Below, piece after piece: positions 1 to 10,525 of a stretch of 64,000 nucleotides of DNA (positions are counted from its first letter, which is position 1; every line of letters begins with the position of its first letter). The stretch is from Parietaria judaica (Eukaryota; Streptophyta; Magnoliopsida; Rosales; Urticaceae): positions 310,001 through 374,000 of the forward strand of contig CATOZS010000011.1 in the NCBI GenBank assembly GCA_954871525.1. Reading direction: 5' to 3'. Position numbers and translations under genes: made by a program. The notes beneath the pieces were generated by a model. That model ran no database searches and was not told where the DNA came from. It saw only the letters and a program-made list of their open reading frames with translations.

Positions 1-11
1 ATTAGGGTGGT

Positions 12-23
12 ATTACTAGTAAT
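12..23. other. 12-bp perfect palindrome in each monomer
   Basis: Positions 12-23 read the same on both strands and centre on ACTAGT. The site recurs every 351 bp; the copy at 17897 has a single change here (TATTAC to TATAAC). Palindromes are common in satellites and may form small cruciforms or bind a dimeric protein, but nothing here shows which, if either, applies. ACTAGT should give a clean 351-bp restriction ladder. Confidence 0.8.
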
Positions 24-133
24 TGGGTTAGTTTTGGCATAAAAAGTTTTTGGAGCTCTTTCAAAACCCAGTTTCAACAATTAATGCGTGGTAAAAATAA
101 AAACTGAGTCTTTTTCCCATTTAACGCGAAAAA

Positions 134-142
134 ACCCTAATT
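134..142 (-). other. Telomere-like inverted 9-mer pair (134-142 and 351-359)
   Basis: ACCCTAATT at 134-142 is the exact reverse complement of AATTAGGGT spanning the monomer junction (351-359 here). Each contains one TTAGGG-like unit (TTAGGGT). The pair recurs in nearly every monomer; copies at 3509 and 6311 have a C-to-T change at 135 that breaks the first arm. Only a single unit occurs on each strand per monomer, so this is not interstitial telomere repeat. It may be chance or a short inverted repeat with structural meaning. Confidence 0.45.
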
Positions 143-2455
143 GAACGATATTTTAAACAAAACATGAAATTCATAATGTGTAATTTTATCTCATTTACTT
201 ATTTTAATCCCTAAATAGCGAAGCACTATCTCGTAGTTTCTATATCAAGCGGTTAACTGGTGAAAATCATTACCGAAAAGTGTTAAAAATTGGTTTTCTT
301 ACGAAAGCAAATACGATATGTTCTTGATTAAATTTGAGTTGCTAGACCATAATTAGGGTGGTATTACTAGTAATTGGGTTAGTTTTGGCATAAAAAGTTT
401 TTGGAGCTCTTTCAAAACCCAGTTTCAACAATTAATGCGTGGTAAAAATAAAAACTGAGTCTTTTTCCCATTTAACGCGAAAAAACCCTAATTGAACGAT
501 ATTTTAAACAAAACATGAAATTCATAATGTGTAATTTTATCTCATTTACTTATTTTAATCCCTAAATAGCGAAGCACTATCTCGTAGTTTCTATATCAAG
601 CGGTTAACTGGTGAAAATCATTACCGAAAAGTGTTAAAAATTGGTTTTCTTACGAAAGCAAATACGATATGTTCTTGATTAAATTTGAGTTGCTAGACCA
701 TAATTAGGGTGGTATTACTAGTAATTGGGTTAGTTTTGGCATAAAAAGTTTTTGGAGCTCTTTCAAAACCCAGTTTCAACAATTAATGCGTGGTAAAAAT
801 AAAAACTGAGTCTTTTTCCCATTTAACGCGAAAAAACCCTAATTGAACGATATTTTAAACAAAACATGAACTTCATAATGTGTAATTTTATCTCATTTAC
901 TTATTTTAATCCCTAAATAGCGAAGCACTATCTCGTAGTTTCTATATCAAGCGGTTAACTGGTGAAAATCATTACCGAAAAGTGTTAAAAATTGGTTTTC
1001 TTACGAAAGCAAATACGATATGTTCTTGATTAAATTTGAGTTGCTAGACCATAATTAGGGTGGTATTACTAGTAATTGGGTTAGTTTTGGCATAAAAAGT
1101 TTTTGGAGCTCTTTCAAAACCCAGTTTCAACAATTAATGCGTAGTAAAAATAAAAACTGAGTCTTTTTCCCATTTAACGCGAAAAAACCCTAATTGAACG
1201 ATATTTTAAACAAAACATGAACTTCATAATGTGTAATTTTATCTCATTTACTTATTTTAATCCCTAAATAGCGAAGCACTATCTCGTAGTTTCTATATCA
1301 AGCGGTTAACTGGTGAAAATCATTACCGAAAACTGTTAAAAATTGGTTTTCTTACGAAAGCAAATACGATATGTTCTTGATTAAATTTGAGTTGCTAGAC
1401 CATAATTAGGGTGGTATTACTAGTAATTGGGTTAGTTTTGGCATAAAAAGTTTTTGGAGCTCTTTCAAAACCCAGTTTCAACAATTAATGCGTGGTAAAA
1501 ATAAAAACTGAGTCTTTTTCCCATTTAACGCGAAAAAACCCTAATTGAACGATATTTTAAACAAAACATGAACTTCATAATGTGTAATTTTATCCATTTA
1601 CTTATTTTAATCCCTAAATAGCGAAGCACTATCTCGTAGTTTCTATATCAAGCGGTTAACTGGTGAAAATCATTACCGAAAAGTGTTAAAAATTGGTTTT
1701 CTTACGAAAGCAAATACGATATGTTCTTGATTAAATTTGAGTTGCTAGACCATAATTAGGGTGGTATTACTAGTAATTGGGTTAGTTTTGGCATAAAAAG
1801 TTTTTGGAGCTCTTTCAAAACCCAGTTTCAACAATTAATGCGTGGTAAAAATAAAAACTGAGTCTTTTTCCCATTTAACGCGAAAAAACCCTAATTGAAC
1901 GATATTTTAAACAAAACATGAACTTCATAATGTGTAATTTTATCCCATTTACTTATTTTAATCCCTAAATAGCGAAGCACTATCTCGTAGTTTCTATATC
2001 AAGCGGTTAACTGGTGAAAATCATTACCGAAAAGTGTTAAAAATTGGTTTTCTTACGAAAGCAAATACGATATGTTCTTGATTAAATTTGAGTTGCTAGA
2101 CCATAATTAGGGTGGTATTACTAGTAATTGGGTTAGTTTTGGCATAAAAAGTTTTTGGAGCTCTTTCAAAACCCAGTTTCAACAATTAATGCGTGGTAAA
2201 AATAAAAACTGAGTCTTTTTCCCATTTAACGCGAAAAAACCCTAATTGAACGATATTTTAAACAAAACATGAAATTCATAATGTGTAATTTTATCTCATT
2301 TACTTATTTTAATCCCTAAATAGCGAAGCACTATCTCGTAGTTTCTATATCAAGCGGTTAACTGGTGAAAATCATTACCGAAAAGTGTTAAAATTGGTTT
2401 TCTTACGAAAGCAAATACGATATGTTCTTGATTAAATTTGAGTTGCTAGACCATA

Positions 2456-4910
2456 ATTAGGGTGGTATTACTAGTAATTGGGTTAGTTTTGGCATAAAAA
2501 GTTTTTGGAGCTCTTTCAAAACCCAGTTTCAACAATTAATGCGTGGTAAAAATAAAAACTGAGTCTTTTTCCCATTTAACGCGAAAAAACCCTAATTGAA
2601 CGATATTTTAAACAAAACATGAAATTCATAATGTGTAATTTTATCTCATTTACTTATTTTAATCCCTAAATAGCGAAGCACTATCTCGTAGTTTCTATAT
2701 CAAGCGGTTAACTGGTGAAAATCATTACCGAAAAGTGTTAAAAATTGGTTTTCTTACGAAAGCAAATACGATATGTTCTTGATTAAATTTGAGTTGCTAG
2801 ACCATAATTAGGGTGGTATTACTAGTAATTGGGTTAGTTTTGGCATAAAAAGTTTTTGGAGCTCTTTCAAAACCCAGTTTCAACAATTAATGCGTGGTAA
2901 AAATAAAAACTGAGTCTTTTTCCCATTTAACGCGAAAAAACCCTAATTGAACGATATTTTAAACAAAACATGAACTTCATAATGTGTAATTTTATCTCAT
3001 TTACTTATTTTAATCCCTAAATAGCGAAGCACTATCTCGTAGTTTCTATATCAAGCGGTTAACTGGTGAAAATCATTACCGAAAACTGTTAAAAATTGGT
3101 TTTCTTACAAAAGCAAATACGATATGTTCTTGATTAAATTTGAGTTGCTAGACCATAATTAGGGTGGTATTACTAGTAATTGGGTTAGTTTTGGCATAAA
3201 AAGTTTTTGGAGCTCTTTCAAAACCCAGTTTCAACAATTAATGCGTGGTAAAAATAAAAACTGAGTCTTTTTCCCATTTAACGCGAAAAAACCCTAATTG
3301 AACGATATTTTAAACAAAACATGAACTTCATAATGTGTAATTTTATCTCATTTACTTATTTTAATCCCTAAATAGCGAAGCACTATCTCGTAGTTTCTAT
3401 ATCAAGCGGTTAACTGGTGAAAATCATTACCGAAAAGTGTTAAAAATTGGTTTTCTTACGAAAGCAAATACGATATGTTCTTGATTAAATTTGAGTTGCT
3501 AGACCATAATTAGGGTGGTATTACTAGTAATTGGGTTAGTTTTGGCATAAAAAGTTTTTGGAGCTCTTTCAAAACCCAGTTTCAACAATTAATGCGTGGT
3601 AAAAATAAAAACTGAGTCTTTTTCCCATTTAACGCGAAAAAATCCTAATTGAACGATATTTTAAACAAAACATGAACTTCATAATGTGTAATTTTATCTC
3701 ATTTAATTATTTTAATCCCTAAATAGCGAAGCACTATCTCGTAGTTTCTATATCAAGCGGTTAACTGGTGAAAATCATTACCGAAAACTGTTAAAAATTG
3801 GTTTTCTTACGAAAGCAAATACGATATGTTCTTGATTAAATTTGAGTTGCTAGACCATAATTAGGGTGGTATTACTAGTAATTGGGTTAGTTTTGGCATA
3901 AAAAGTTTTTGGAGCTCTTTCAAACCCAGTTTCAACAATTAAAGCGTGGTAAAAATAAAAACTGAGTCTTTTTCCCATTTAACGCGAAAAAACCCTAATT
4001 GAACGATATTTTAAACAAAACATGAACTTCATAATGTGTAATTTTATCTCATTTACTTATTTTAATCCCTAAATAGCGAAGCACTATCTCGTAGTTTCTA
4101 TATCAAGCGGTTAACTGGTGAAAATCATTACCGAAAAGTGTTAAAAATTGGTTTTCTTACGAAAGCAAATACGATATGTTCTTGATTAAATTTGAGTTGC
4201 TAGACCATAATTAGGGTGGTATTACTAGTAATTGGGTTAGTTTTGGCATAAAAAGTTTTTGGAGCTCTTTCAAAACCCAGTTTCAACAATTAATGCGTGG
4301 TAAAAATAAAAACTGAGTCTTTTTCCCATTTAACGCGAAAAAACCCTAATTGAACGATATTTTAAACAAAACATGAAATTCATAATGTGTAATTTTATCT
4401 CATTTACTTATTTTAATCCCTAAATAGCGAAGCACTATCTCGTAGTTTCTATATCAAGCGGTTAACTGGTGAAAATCATTACCGAAAAGTGTTAAAAATT
4501 GGTTTTCTTACGAAAGCAAATACGATATGTTCTTGATTAAATTTGAGTTGCTAGACCATAATTAGGGTGGTATTACTAGTAATTGGGTTAGTTTTGGCAT
4601 AAAAAGTTTTTGGAGCTCTTTCAAAACCCAGTTTCAACAATTAATGCGTGGTAAAATAAAAACTGAGTCTTTTTCCCATTTAACGCGAAAAAACCCTAAT
4701 TGAACGATATTTTAAACAAAACATGAACTTCATAATGTGTAATTTTATCTCATTTACTTATTTTAATCCCTAAATAGCGAAGCACTATCTCGTAGTTTCT
4801 ATATCAAGCGGTTAACTGGTGAAAATCATTACCGAAAACTGTTAAAAATTGGTTTTCTTACGAAAGCAAATACGATATGTTCTTGATTAAATTTGAGTTG
4901 CTAGACCATA
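2456..4910 (+). repeat. Higher-order repeat, 7 monomers, copy 1 (8-monomer spacing)
   Basis: Seven monomers (starts 2456, 2807, 3158, 3509, 3860, 4210, 4561) whose order of variants is repeated in 5262-7715. Shared rare markers: G to A at 303 in the second (TTACAAAAGC); C to T at 135 and C to A at 198 in the fourth; T to A at 85 in the fifth; one A fewer in the 93-97 run in the seventh. The 169/280 pattern A/G, C/C, C/G, C/C, C/G, A/G, C/C is also identical. Five matching rare markers in order cannot reasonably be chance; this is a segmental duplication within the array. Confidence 0.88.
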
Positions 4911-5261
4911 ATTAGGGTGGTATTACTAGTAATTGGGTTAGTTTTGGCATAAAAAGTTTTTGGAGCTCTTTCAAAACCCAGTTTCAACAATTAATGCGTG
5001 GTAAAAATAAAAACTGAGTCTTTTTCCCATTTAACGCGAAAAAACCCTAATTGAACGATATTTTAAACAAAACATGAACTTCATAATGTGTAATTTTATC
5101 TCATTTACTTATTTTAATCCCTAAATAGCGAAGCACTATCTCGTAGTTTCTATATCAAGCGGTTAACTGGTGAAAATCATTACCGAAAAGTGTTAAAAAT
5201 TGGTTTTCTTACGAAAGCAAATACGATATGTTCTTGATTAAATTTGAGTTGCTAGACCATA

Positions 5262-7715
5262 ATTAGGGTGGTATTACTAGTAATTGGGTTAGTTTTGGCA
5301 TAAAAAGTTTTTGGAGCTCTTTCAAAACCCAGTTTCAACAATTAATGCGTGGTAAAAATAAAAACTGAGTCTTTTTCCCATTTAACGCGAAAAAACCCTA
5401 ATTGAACGATATTTTAAACAAAACATGAAATTCATAATGTGTAATTTTATCTCATTTACTTATTTTAATCCCTAAATAGCGAAGCACTATCTCGTAGTTT
5501 CTATATCAAGCGGTTAACTGGTGAAAATCATTACCGAAAAGTGTTAAAAATTGGTTTTCTTACGAAAGCAAATACGATATGTTCTTGATTAAATTTGAGT
5601 TGCTAGACCATAATTAGGGTGGTATTACTAGTAATTGGGTTAGTTTTGGCATAAAAAGTTTTTGGAGCTCTTTCAAAACCCAGTTTCAACAATTAATGCG
5701 TGGTAAAAATAAAAACTGAGTCTTTTTCCCATTTAACGCGAAAAAACCCTAATTGAACGATATTTTAAACAAAACATGAACTTCATAATGTGTAATTTTA
5801 TCTCATTTACTTATTTTAATCCCTAAATAGCGAAGCACTATCTCGTAGTTTCTATATCAAGCGGTTAACTGGTGAAAATCATGAAAACTGTTAAAAATTG
5901 GTTTTCTTACAAAAGCAAATACGATATGTTCTTGATTAAATTTGAGTTGCTAGACCATAATTAGGGTGGTATTACTAGTAATTGGGTTAGTTTTGGCATA
6001 AAAAGTTTTTGGAGCTCTTTCAAAACCCAGTTTCAACAATTAATGCGTGGTAAAAATAAAAACTGAGTCTTTTTCCCATTTAACGCGAAAAAACCCTAAT
6101 TGAACGATATTTTAAACAAAACATGAACTTCATAATGTGTAATTTTATCTCATTTACTTATTTTAATCCCTAAATAGCGAAGCACTATCTCGTAGTTTCT
6201 ATATCAAGCGGTTAACTGGTGAAAATCATTACCGAAAAGTGTTAAAAATTGGTTTTCTTACGAAAGCAAATACGATATGTTCTTGATTAAATTTGAGTTG
6301 CTAGACCATAATTAGGGTGGTATTACTAGTAATTGGGTTAGTTTTGGCATAAAAAGTTTTTGGAGCTCTTTCAAAACCCAGTTTCAACAATTAATGCGTG
6401 GTAAAAATAAAAACTGAGTCTTTTTCCCATTTAACGCGAAAAAATCCTAATTGAACGATATTTTAAACAAAACATGAACTTCATAATGTGTAATTTTATC
6501 TCATTTAATTATTTTAATCCCTAAATAGCGAAGCACTATCTCGTAGTTTCTATATCAAGCGGTTAACTGGTGAAAATCATTACCGAAAACTGTTAAAAAT
6601 TGGTTTTCTTACGAAAGCAAATACGATATGTTCTTGATTAAATTTGAGTTGCTAGACCATAATTAGGGTGGTATTACTAGTAATTGGGTTAGTTTTGGCA
6701 TAAAAAGTTTTTGGAGCTCTTTCAAAACCCAGTTTCAACAATTAAAGCGTGGTAAAAATAAAAACTGAGTCTTTTTCCCATTTAACGCGAAAAAAACCCT
6801 AATTGAACGATATTTTAAACAAAACATGAACTTCATAATGTGTAATTTTATCTCATTTACTTATTTTAATCCCTAAATAGCGAAGCACTATCTCGTAGTT
6901 TCTATATCAAGCGGTTAACTGGTGAAAATCATTACCGAAAAGTGTTAAAAATTGGTTTTCTTACGAAAGCAAATACGATATGTTCTTGATTAAATTTGAG
7001 TTGCTAGACCATAATTAGGGTGGTATTACTAGTAATTGGGTTAGTTTTGGCATAAAAAGTTTTTGGAGCTCTTTCAAAACCCAGTTTCAACAATTAATGC
7101 GTGGTAAAAATAAAAACTGAGTCTTTTTCCCATTTAACGCGAAAAAACCCTAATTGAACGATATTTTAAACAAAACATGAAATTCATAATGTGTAATTTT
7201 ATCTCATTTACTTATTTTAATCCCTAAATAGCGAAGCACTATCTCGTAGTTTCTATATCAAGCGGTTAACTGGTGAAAATCATTACCGAAAAGTGTTAAA
7301 AATTGGTTTTCTTACGAAAGCAAATACGATATGTTCTTGATTAAATTTGAGTTGCTAGACCATAATTAGGGTGGTATTACTAGTAATTGGGTTAGTTTTG
7401 GCATAAAAAGTTTTTGGAGCTCTTTCAAAACCCAGTTTCAACAATTAATGCGTGGTAAAATAAAAACTGAGTCTTTTTCCCATTTAACGCGAAAAAAACC
7501 CTAATTGAACGATATTTTAAACAAAACATGAACTTCATAATGTGTAATTTTATCTCATTTACTTATTTTAATCCCTAAATAGCGAAGCACTATCTCGTAG
7601 TTTCTATATCAAGCGGTTAACTGGTGAAAATCATTACCGAAAACTGTTAAAAATTGGTTTTCTTACGAAAGCAAATACGATATGTTCTTGATTAAATTTG
7701 AGTTGCTAGACCATA
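5262..7715 (+). repeat. Higher-order repeat, 7 monomers, copy 2
   Basis: Partner of 2456-4910, starting 2806 bp downstream, with one non-matching monomer (4911-5261) between the copies. It carries the same markers in the same order (303A at the 5613 copy, 135T plus 198A at 6311, 85A at 6662, short A-run at 7365). Since duplication the copies have diverged by indels: a 4-bp loss in 5613-5959, a one-A loss only in 3860-4209, and one-A gains in 6662 and 7365. Confidence 0.88.
5881..5884 (+). other. 4-bp deletion (TACC) in one monomer
   Basis: In the monomer 5613-5959 the usual CATTACCGAAAAC reads CATGAAAAC: positions 271-274 plus or minus alignment ambiguity are missing, making a 347-bp unit. 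It is private to this copy. The matching monomer of the sister block (2807-3157) is intact, so the loss postdates the block duplication. Confidence 0.85.
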
Positions 7716-10525
7716 ATTAGGGTGGTATTACTAGTAATTGGGTTAGTTTTGGCATAAAAAGTTTTTGGAGCTCTTTCAAACCCAGTTTCAACAATTAATG
7801 CGTGGTAAAAATAAAAACTGAGTCTTTTTCCCATTTAACGCGAAAAAAACCCTAATTGAACGATATTTTAAACAAAACATGAAATTCATAATGTGTAATT
7901 TTATCTCATTTACTTATTTTAATCCCTAAATAGCGAAGCACTATCTCGTAGTTTCTATATCAAGCGGTTAACTGGTGAAAATCATTACCGAAAAGTGTTA
8001 AAAATTGGTTTTCTTACGAAAGCAAATACGATATGTTCTTGATTAAATTTGAGTTGCTAGACCATAATTAGGGTGGTATTACTAGTAATTGGGTTAGTTT
8101 TGGCATAAAAAGTTTTTGGAGCTCTTTCAAAACCCAGTTTCAACAATTAATGCGTGGTAAAAATAAAAACTGAGTCTTTTTCCCATTTAACGCGAAAAAA
8201 ACCCTAATTGAACGATATTTTAAACAAAACATGAACTTCATAATGTGTAATTTTATCTCATTTACTTATTTTAATCCCTAAATAGCGAAGCACTATCTCG
8301 TAGTTTCTATATCAAGCGGTTAACTGGTGAAAATCATTACCGAAAACTGTTAAAAATTGGTTTTCTTACGAAAGCAAATACGATATGTTCTTGATTAAAT
8401 TTGAGTTGCTAGACCATAATTAGGGTGGTATTACTAGTAATTGGGTTAGTTTTGGCATAAAAAGTTTTTGGAGCTCTTTCAAAACCCAGTTTCAACAATT
8501 AATGCGTGGTAAAAATAAAAACTGAGTCTTTTTCCCATTTAACGCGAAAAAACCCTAATTGAACGATATTTTAAACAAAACATGAACTTCATAATGTGTA
8601 ATTTTATCTCATTTACTTATTTTAATCCCTAAATAGCGAAGCACTATCTCGTAGTTTCTATATCAAGCGGTTAACTGGTGAAAATCATTACCGAAAACTG
8701 TTAAAAATTGGTTTTCTTACGAAAGCAAATACGATATGTTCTTGATTAAATTTGAGTTGCTAGACCATAATTAGGGTGGTATTACTAGTAATTGGGTTAG
8801 TTTTGGCATTAAAAGTTTTTGGAGCTCTTTCAAAACCCAGTTTCAACAATTAATGCGTGGTAAAAATAAAAACTGAGTCTTTTTCTCATTTAACGCGAAA
8901 AAACCCTAATTGAACGATATTTTAAACAAAACATGAACTTCATAATGTGTAATTTTATCTCATTTACTTATTTTAATCCCTAAATAGCGAAGCACTATCT
9001 CGTAGTTTCTATATCAAGCGGTTAACTGGTGAAAATCATTACCGAAAAGTGTTAAAAATTGGTTTTCTTACGAAAGCAAATACGATATGTTCTTGATTAA
9101 ATTTGAGTTGCTAGACCATAATTAGGGTGGTATTACTAGTAATTGGGTTAGTTTTGGCATAAAAAGTTTTTGGAGCTCTTTCAAAACCCAGTTTCAACAA
9201 TTAATGCGTGGTAAAAATAAAAACTGAGTCTTTTTCCCATTTAACGCGAAAAAAACCCTAATTGAACGATATTTTAAACAAAACATGAAATTCATAATGT
9301 GTAATTTTATCTCATTTACTTATTTTAATCCCTAAATAGCGAAGCACTATCTCGTAGTTTCTATATCAAGCGGTTAACTGGTGAAAATCATTACCGAAAA
9401 GTGTTAAAAATTGGTTTTCTTACGAAAGCAAATACGATATGTTCTTGATTAAATTTGAGTTGCTAGACCATAATTAGGGTGGTATTACTAGTAATTGGGT
9501 TAGTTTTGGCATAAAAAGTTTTTGGAGCTCTTTCAAAACCCAGTTTCAACAATTAATGCGTGGTAAAAATAAAAACTGAGTCTTTTTCCCATTTAACGCG
9601 AAAAAACCCTAATTGAACGATATTTTAAACAAAACATGAACTTCATAATGTGTAATTTTATCTCATTTACTTATTTTAATCCCTAAATAGCGAAGCACTA
9701 TCTCGTAGTTTCTATATCAAGCGGTTAACTGGTGAAAATCATTACCGAAAACTGTTAAAAATTTGTTTTCTTACGAAAGCAAATACGATATGTTCTTGAT
9801 TAAATTTGCGTTGCTAGACCATAATTAGGGTGGTATTACTAGTAATTGGGTTAGTTTTGGCATAAAAAGTTTTTGGAGCTCTTTCAAAACCCAGTTTCAA
9901 CAATTAATGCGTGGTAAAAATAAAAACCGAGTCTTTTTCCCATTTAACGCGAAAAAACCCTAATTGAACGATATTTTAAACAAAACATGAACTTCATAAT
10001 GTGTAATTTTATCTCATTTACTTATTTTAATCCCTAAATAGCGAAGCACTATCTCGTAGTTTCTATATCAAGCGGTTAACTGGTGAAAATCATTACCGAA
10101 AAGTGTTAAAAATTGGTTTTCTTACGAAAGCAAATACGATATGTTCTTGATTAAATTTGAGTTGCTAGACCATAATTAGGGTGGTATTACTAGTAATTGG
10201 GTTAGTTTTGGCATAAAAAGTTTTTGGAGCTCTTTCAAAACCCAGTTTCAACAATTAATGCGTGGTAAAAATAAAAACCGAGTCTTTTTCCCATTTAACG
10301 CGAAAAAACCCTAATTGAACGATATTTTAAACAAAACATGAAATTCATAATGTGTAATTTTATCTCATTTACTTATTTTAATCCCTAAATAGCGAAGCAC
10401 TATCTCGTAGTTTCTATATCAAGCGGTTAACTGGTGAAAATCATTACCGAAAAGTGTTAAAAATTGGTTTTCTTACGAAAGCAAATACGATATGTTCTTG
10501 ATTAAATTTGAGTTGCTAGACCATA

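Larger units (their letters stand above)
1..351 (+). repeat. Reference monomer (copy 1) with internal landmarks
   Basis: First complete copy, used here for numbering. Landmarks: a 12-bp perfect palindrome at 12-23 containing ACTAGT; GAGCTC at 53-58; AATAAA at 96-101; CGCG at 125-128; ACCCTAATT at 134-142, the inverse of AATTAGGGT at the monomer junction; TTTAAA at 152-157; GTTAAC at 252-257; ATTAAA at 327-332. A-runs and T-runs of five or six bases recur (41-45, 47-51, 93-97, 99-103, 111-115, 129-134, 285-289), as in curved satellite DNA. Diagnostic sites: 66, 85, 111, 124, 132, 135, 145, 148, 169, 198, 210, 219, 252, 280 and 290-293. This copy has 148A, 169A and 280G. All six reading frames have stops (for example TAG at 17, TAA at 40 and TGA at 105 on the plus strand), so no protein is encoded. 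Confidence 0.95.
1..10525 (+). repeat. Array domain A: 169A/169C mixture with frequent indels
   Basis: Thirty monomers. Position 169 is A in ten of them (starts 1, 352, 2106, 2456, 4210, 5262, 7014, 7716, 9121, 10175) and C in the rest; 169A is not seen anywhere later in the window. All 148 positions are A. Length changes are common: monomers starting at 1405, 2106, 3860 and 4561 are 350 bp, 5613 is 347 bp, and 6662, 8067 and 9121 are 352 bp; those at 7365 and 7716 carry compensating minus-one and plus-one changes. The A-run before CCCTAATT is seven long instead of six in copies 6662, 7365, 7716, 8067 and 9121. The domain is best read as a less recently homogenised flank. Confidence 0.85.

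Noticed and set aside
96..101. AATAAA polyadenylation signal, with ATTAAA at 327-332, as real transcript ends
   Set aside because: Such hexamers are expected by chance in 70% AT sequence. No gene or promoter lies nearby, and transcript data would be needed.
250..275. Internal RNA polymerase III promoter (A/B box) making this a SINE- or tRNA-derived repeat
   Set aside because: No GGTTCGANTCC-like B box or matching A box could be found on either strand.
250..284. Hammerhead ribozyme core, as found in some animal satellites (CTGGTGA followed by GAAA)
   Set aside because: The conserved core is CTGANGA. Here the fourth base is G, and the stretch between the two boxes cannot form stem II without using core bases. 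No CTGATGA was found on either strand.
286..310. CENP-B box
   Set aside because: The minus strand around 291-307 has TTCG followed by an A at roughly the right spacing, but the required CGGG is missing, and neither CGGG nor CCCG occurs in the monomer.
1..351. The 351-bp unit as a dimer of about 175-bp subrepeats
   Set aside because: By eye the two halves show only short AT-rich matches, such as AATTGG at 21-26 and 288-293, with no consistent alignment. A self-alignment of the monomer would settle it.
1..351. Match to the Drosophila 1.688 (359-bp) satellite family because of similar length and AT content
   Set aside because: The sequence does not resemble what I know of that family beyond A/T-rich stretches. 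Similar unit length is common among unrelated satellites.
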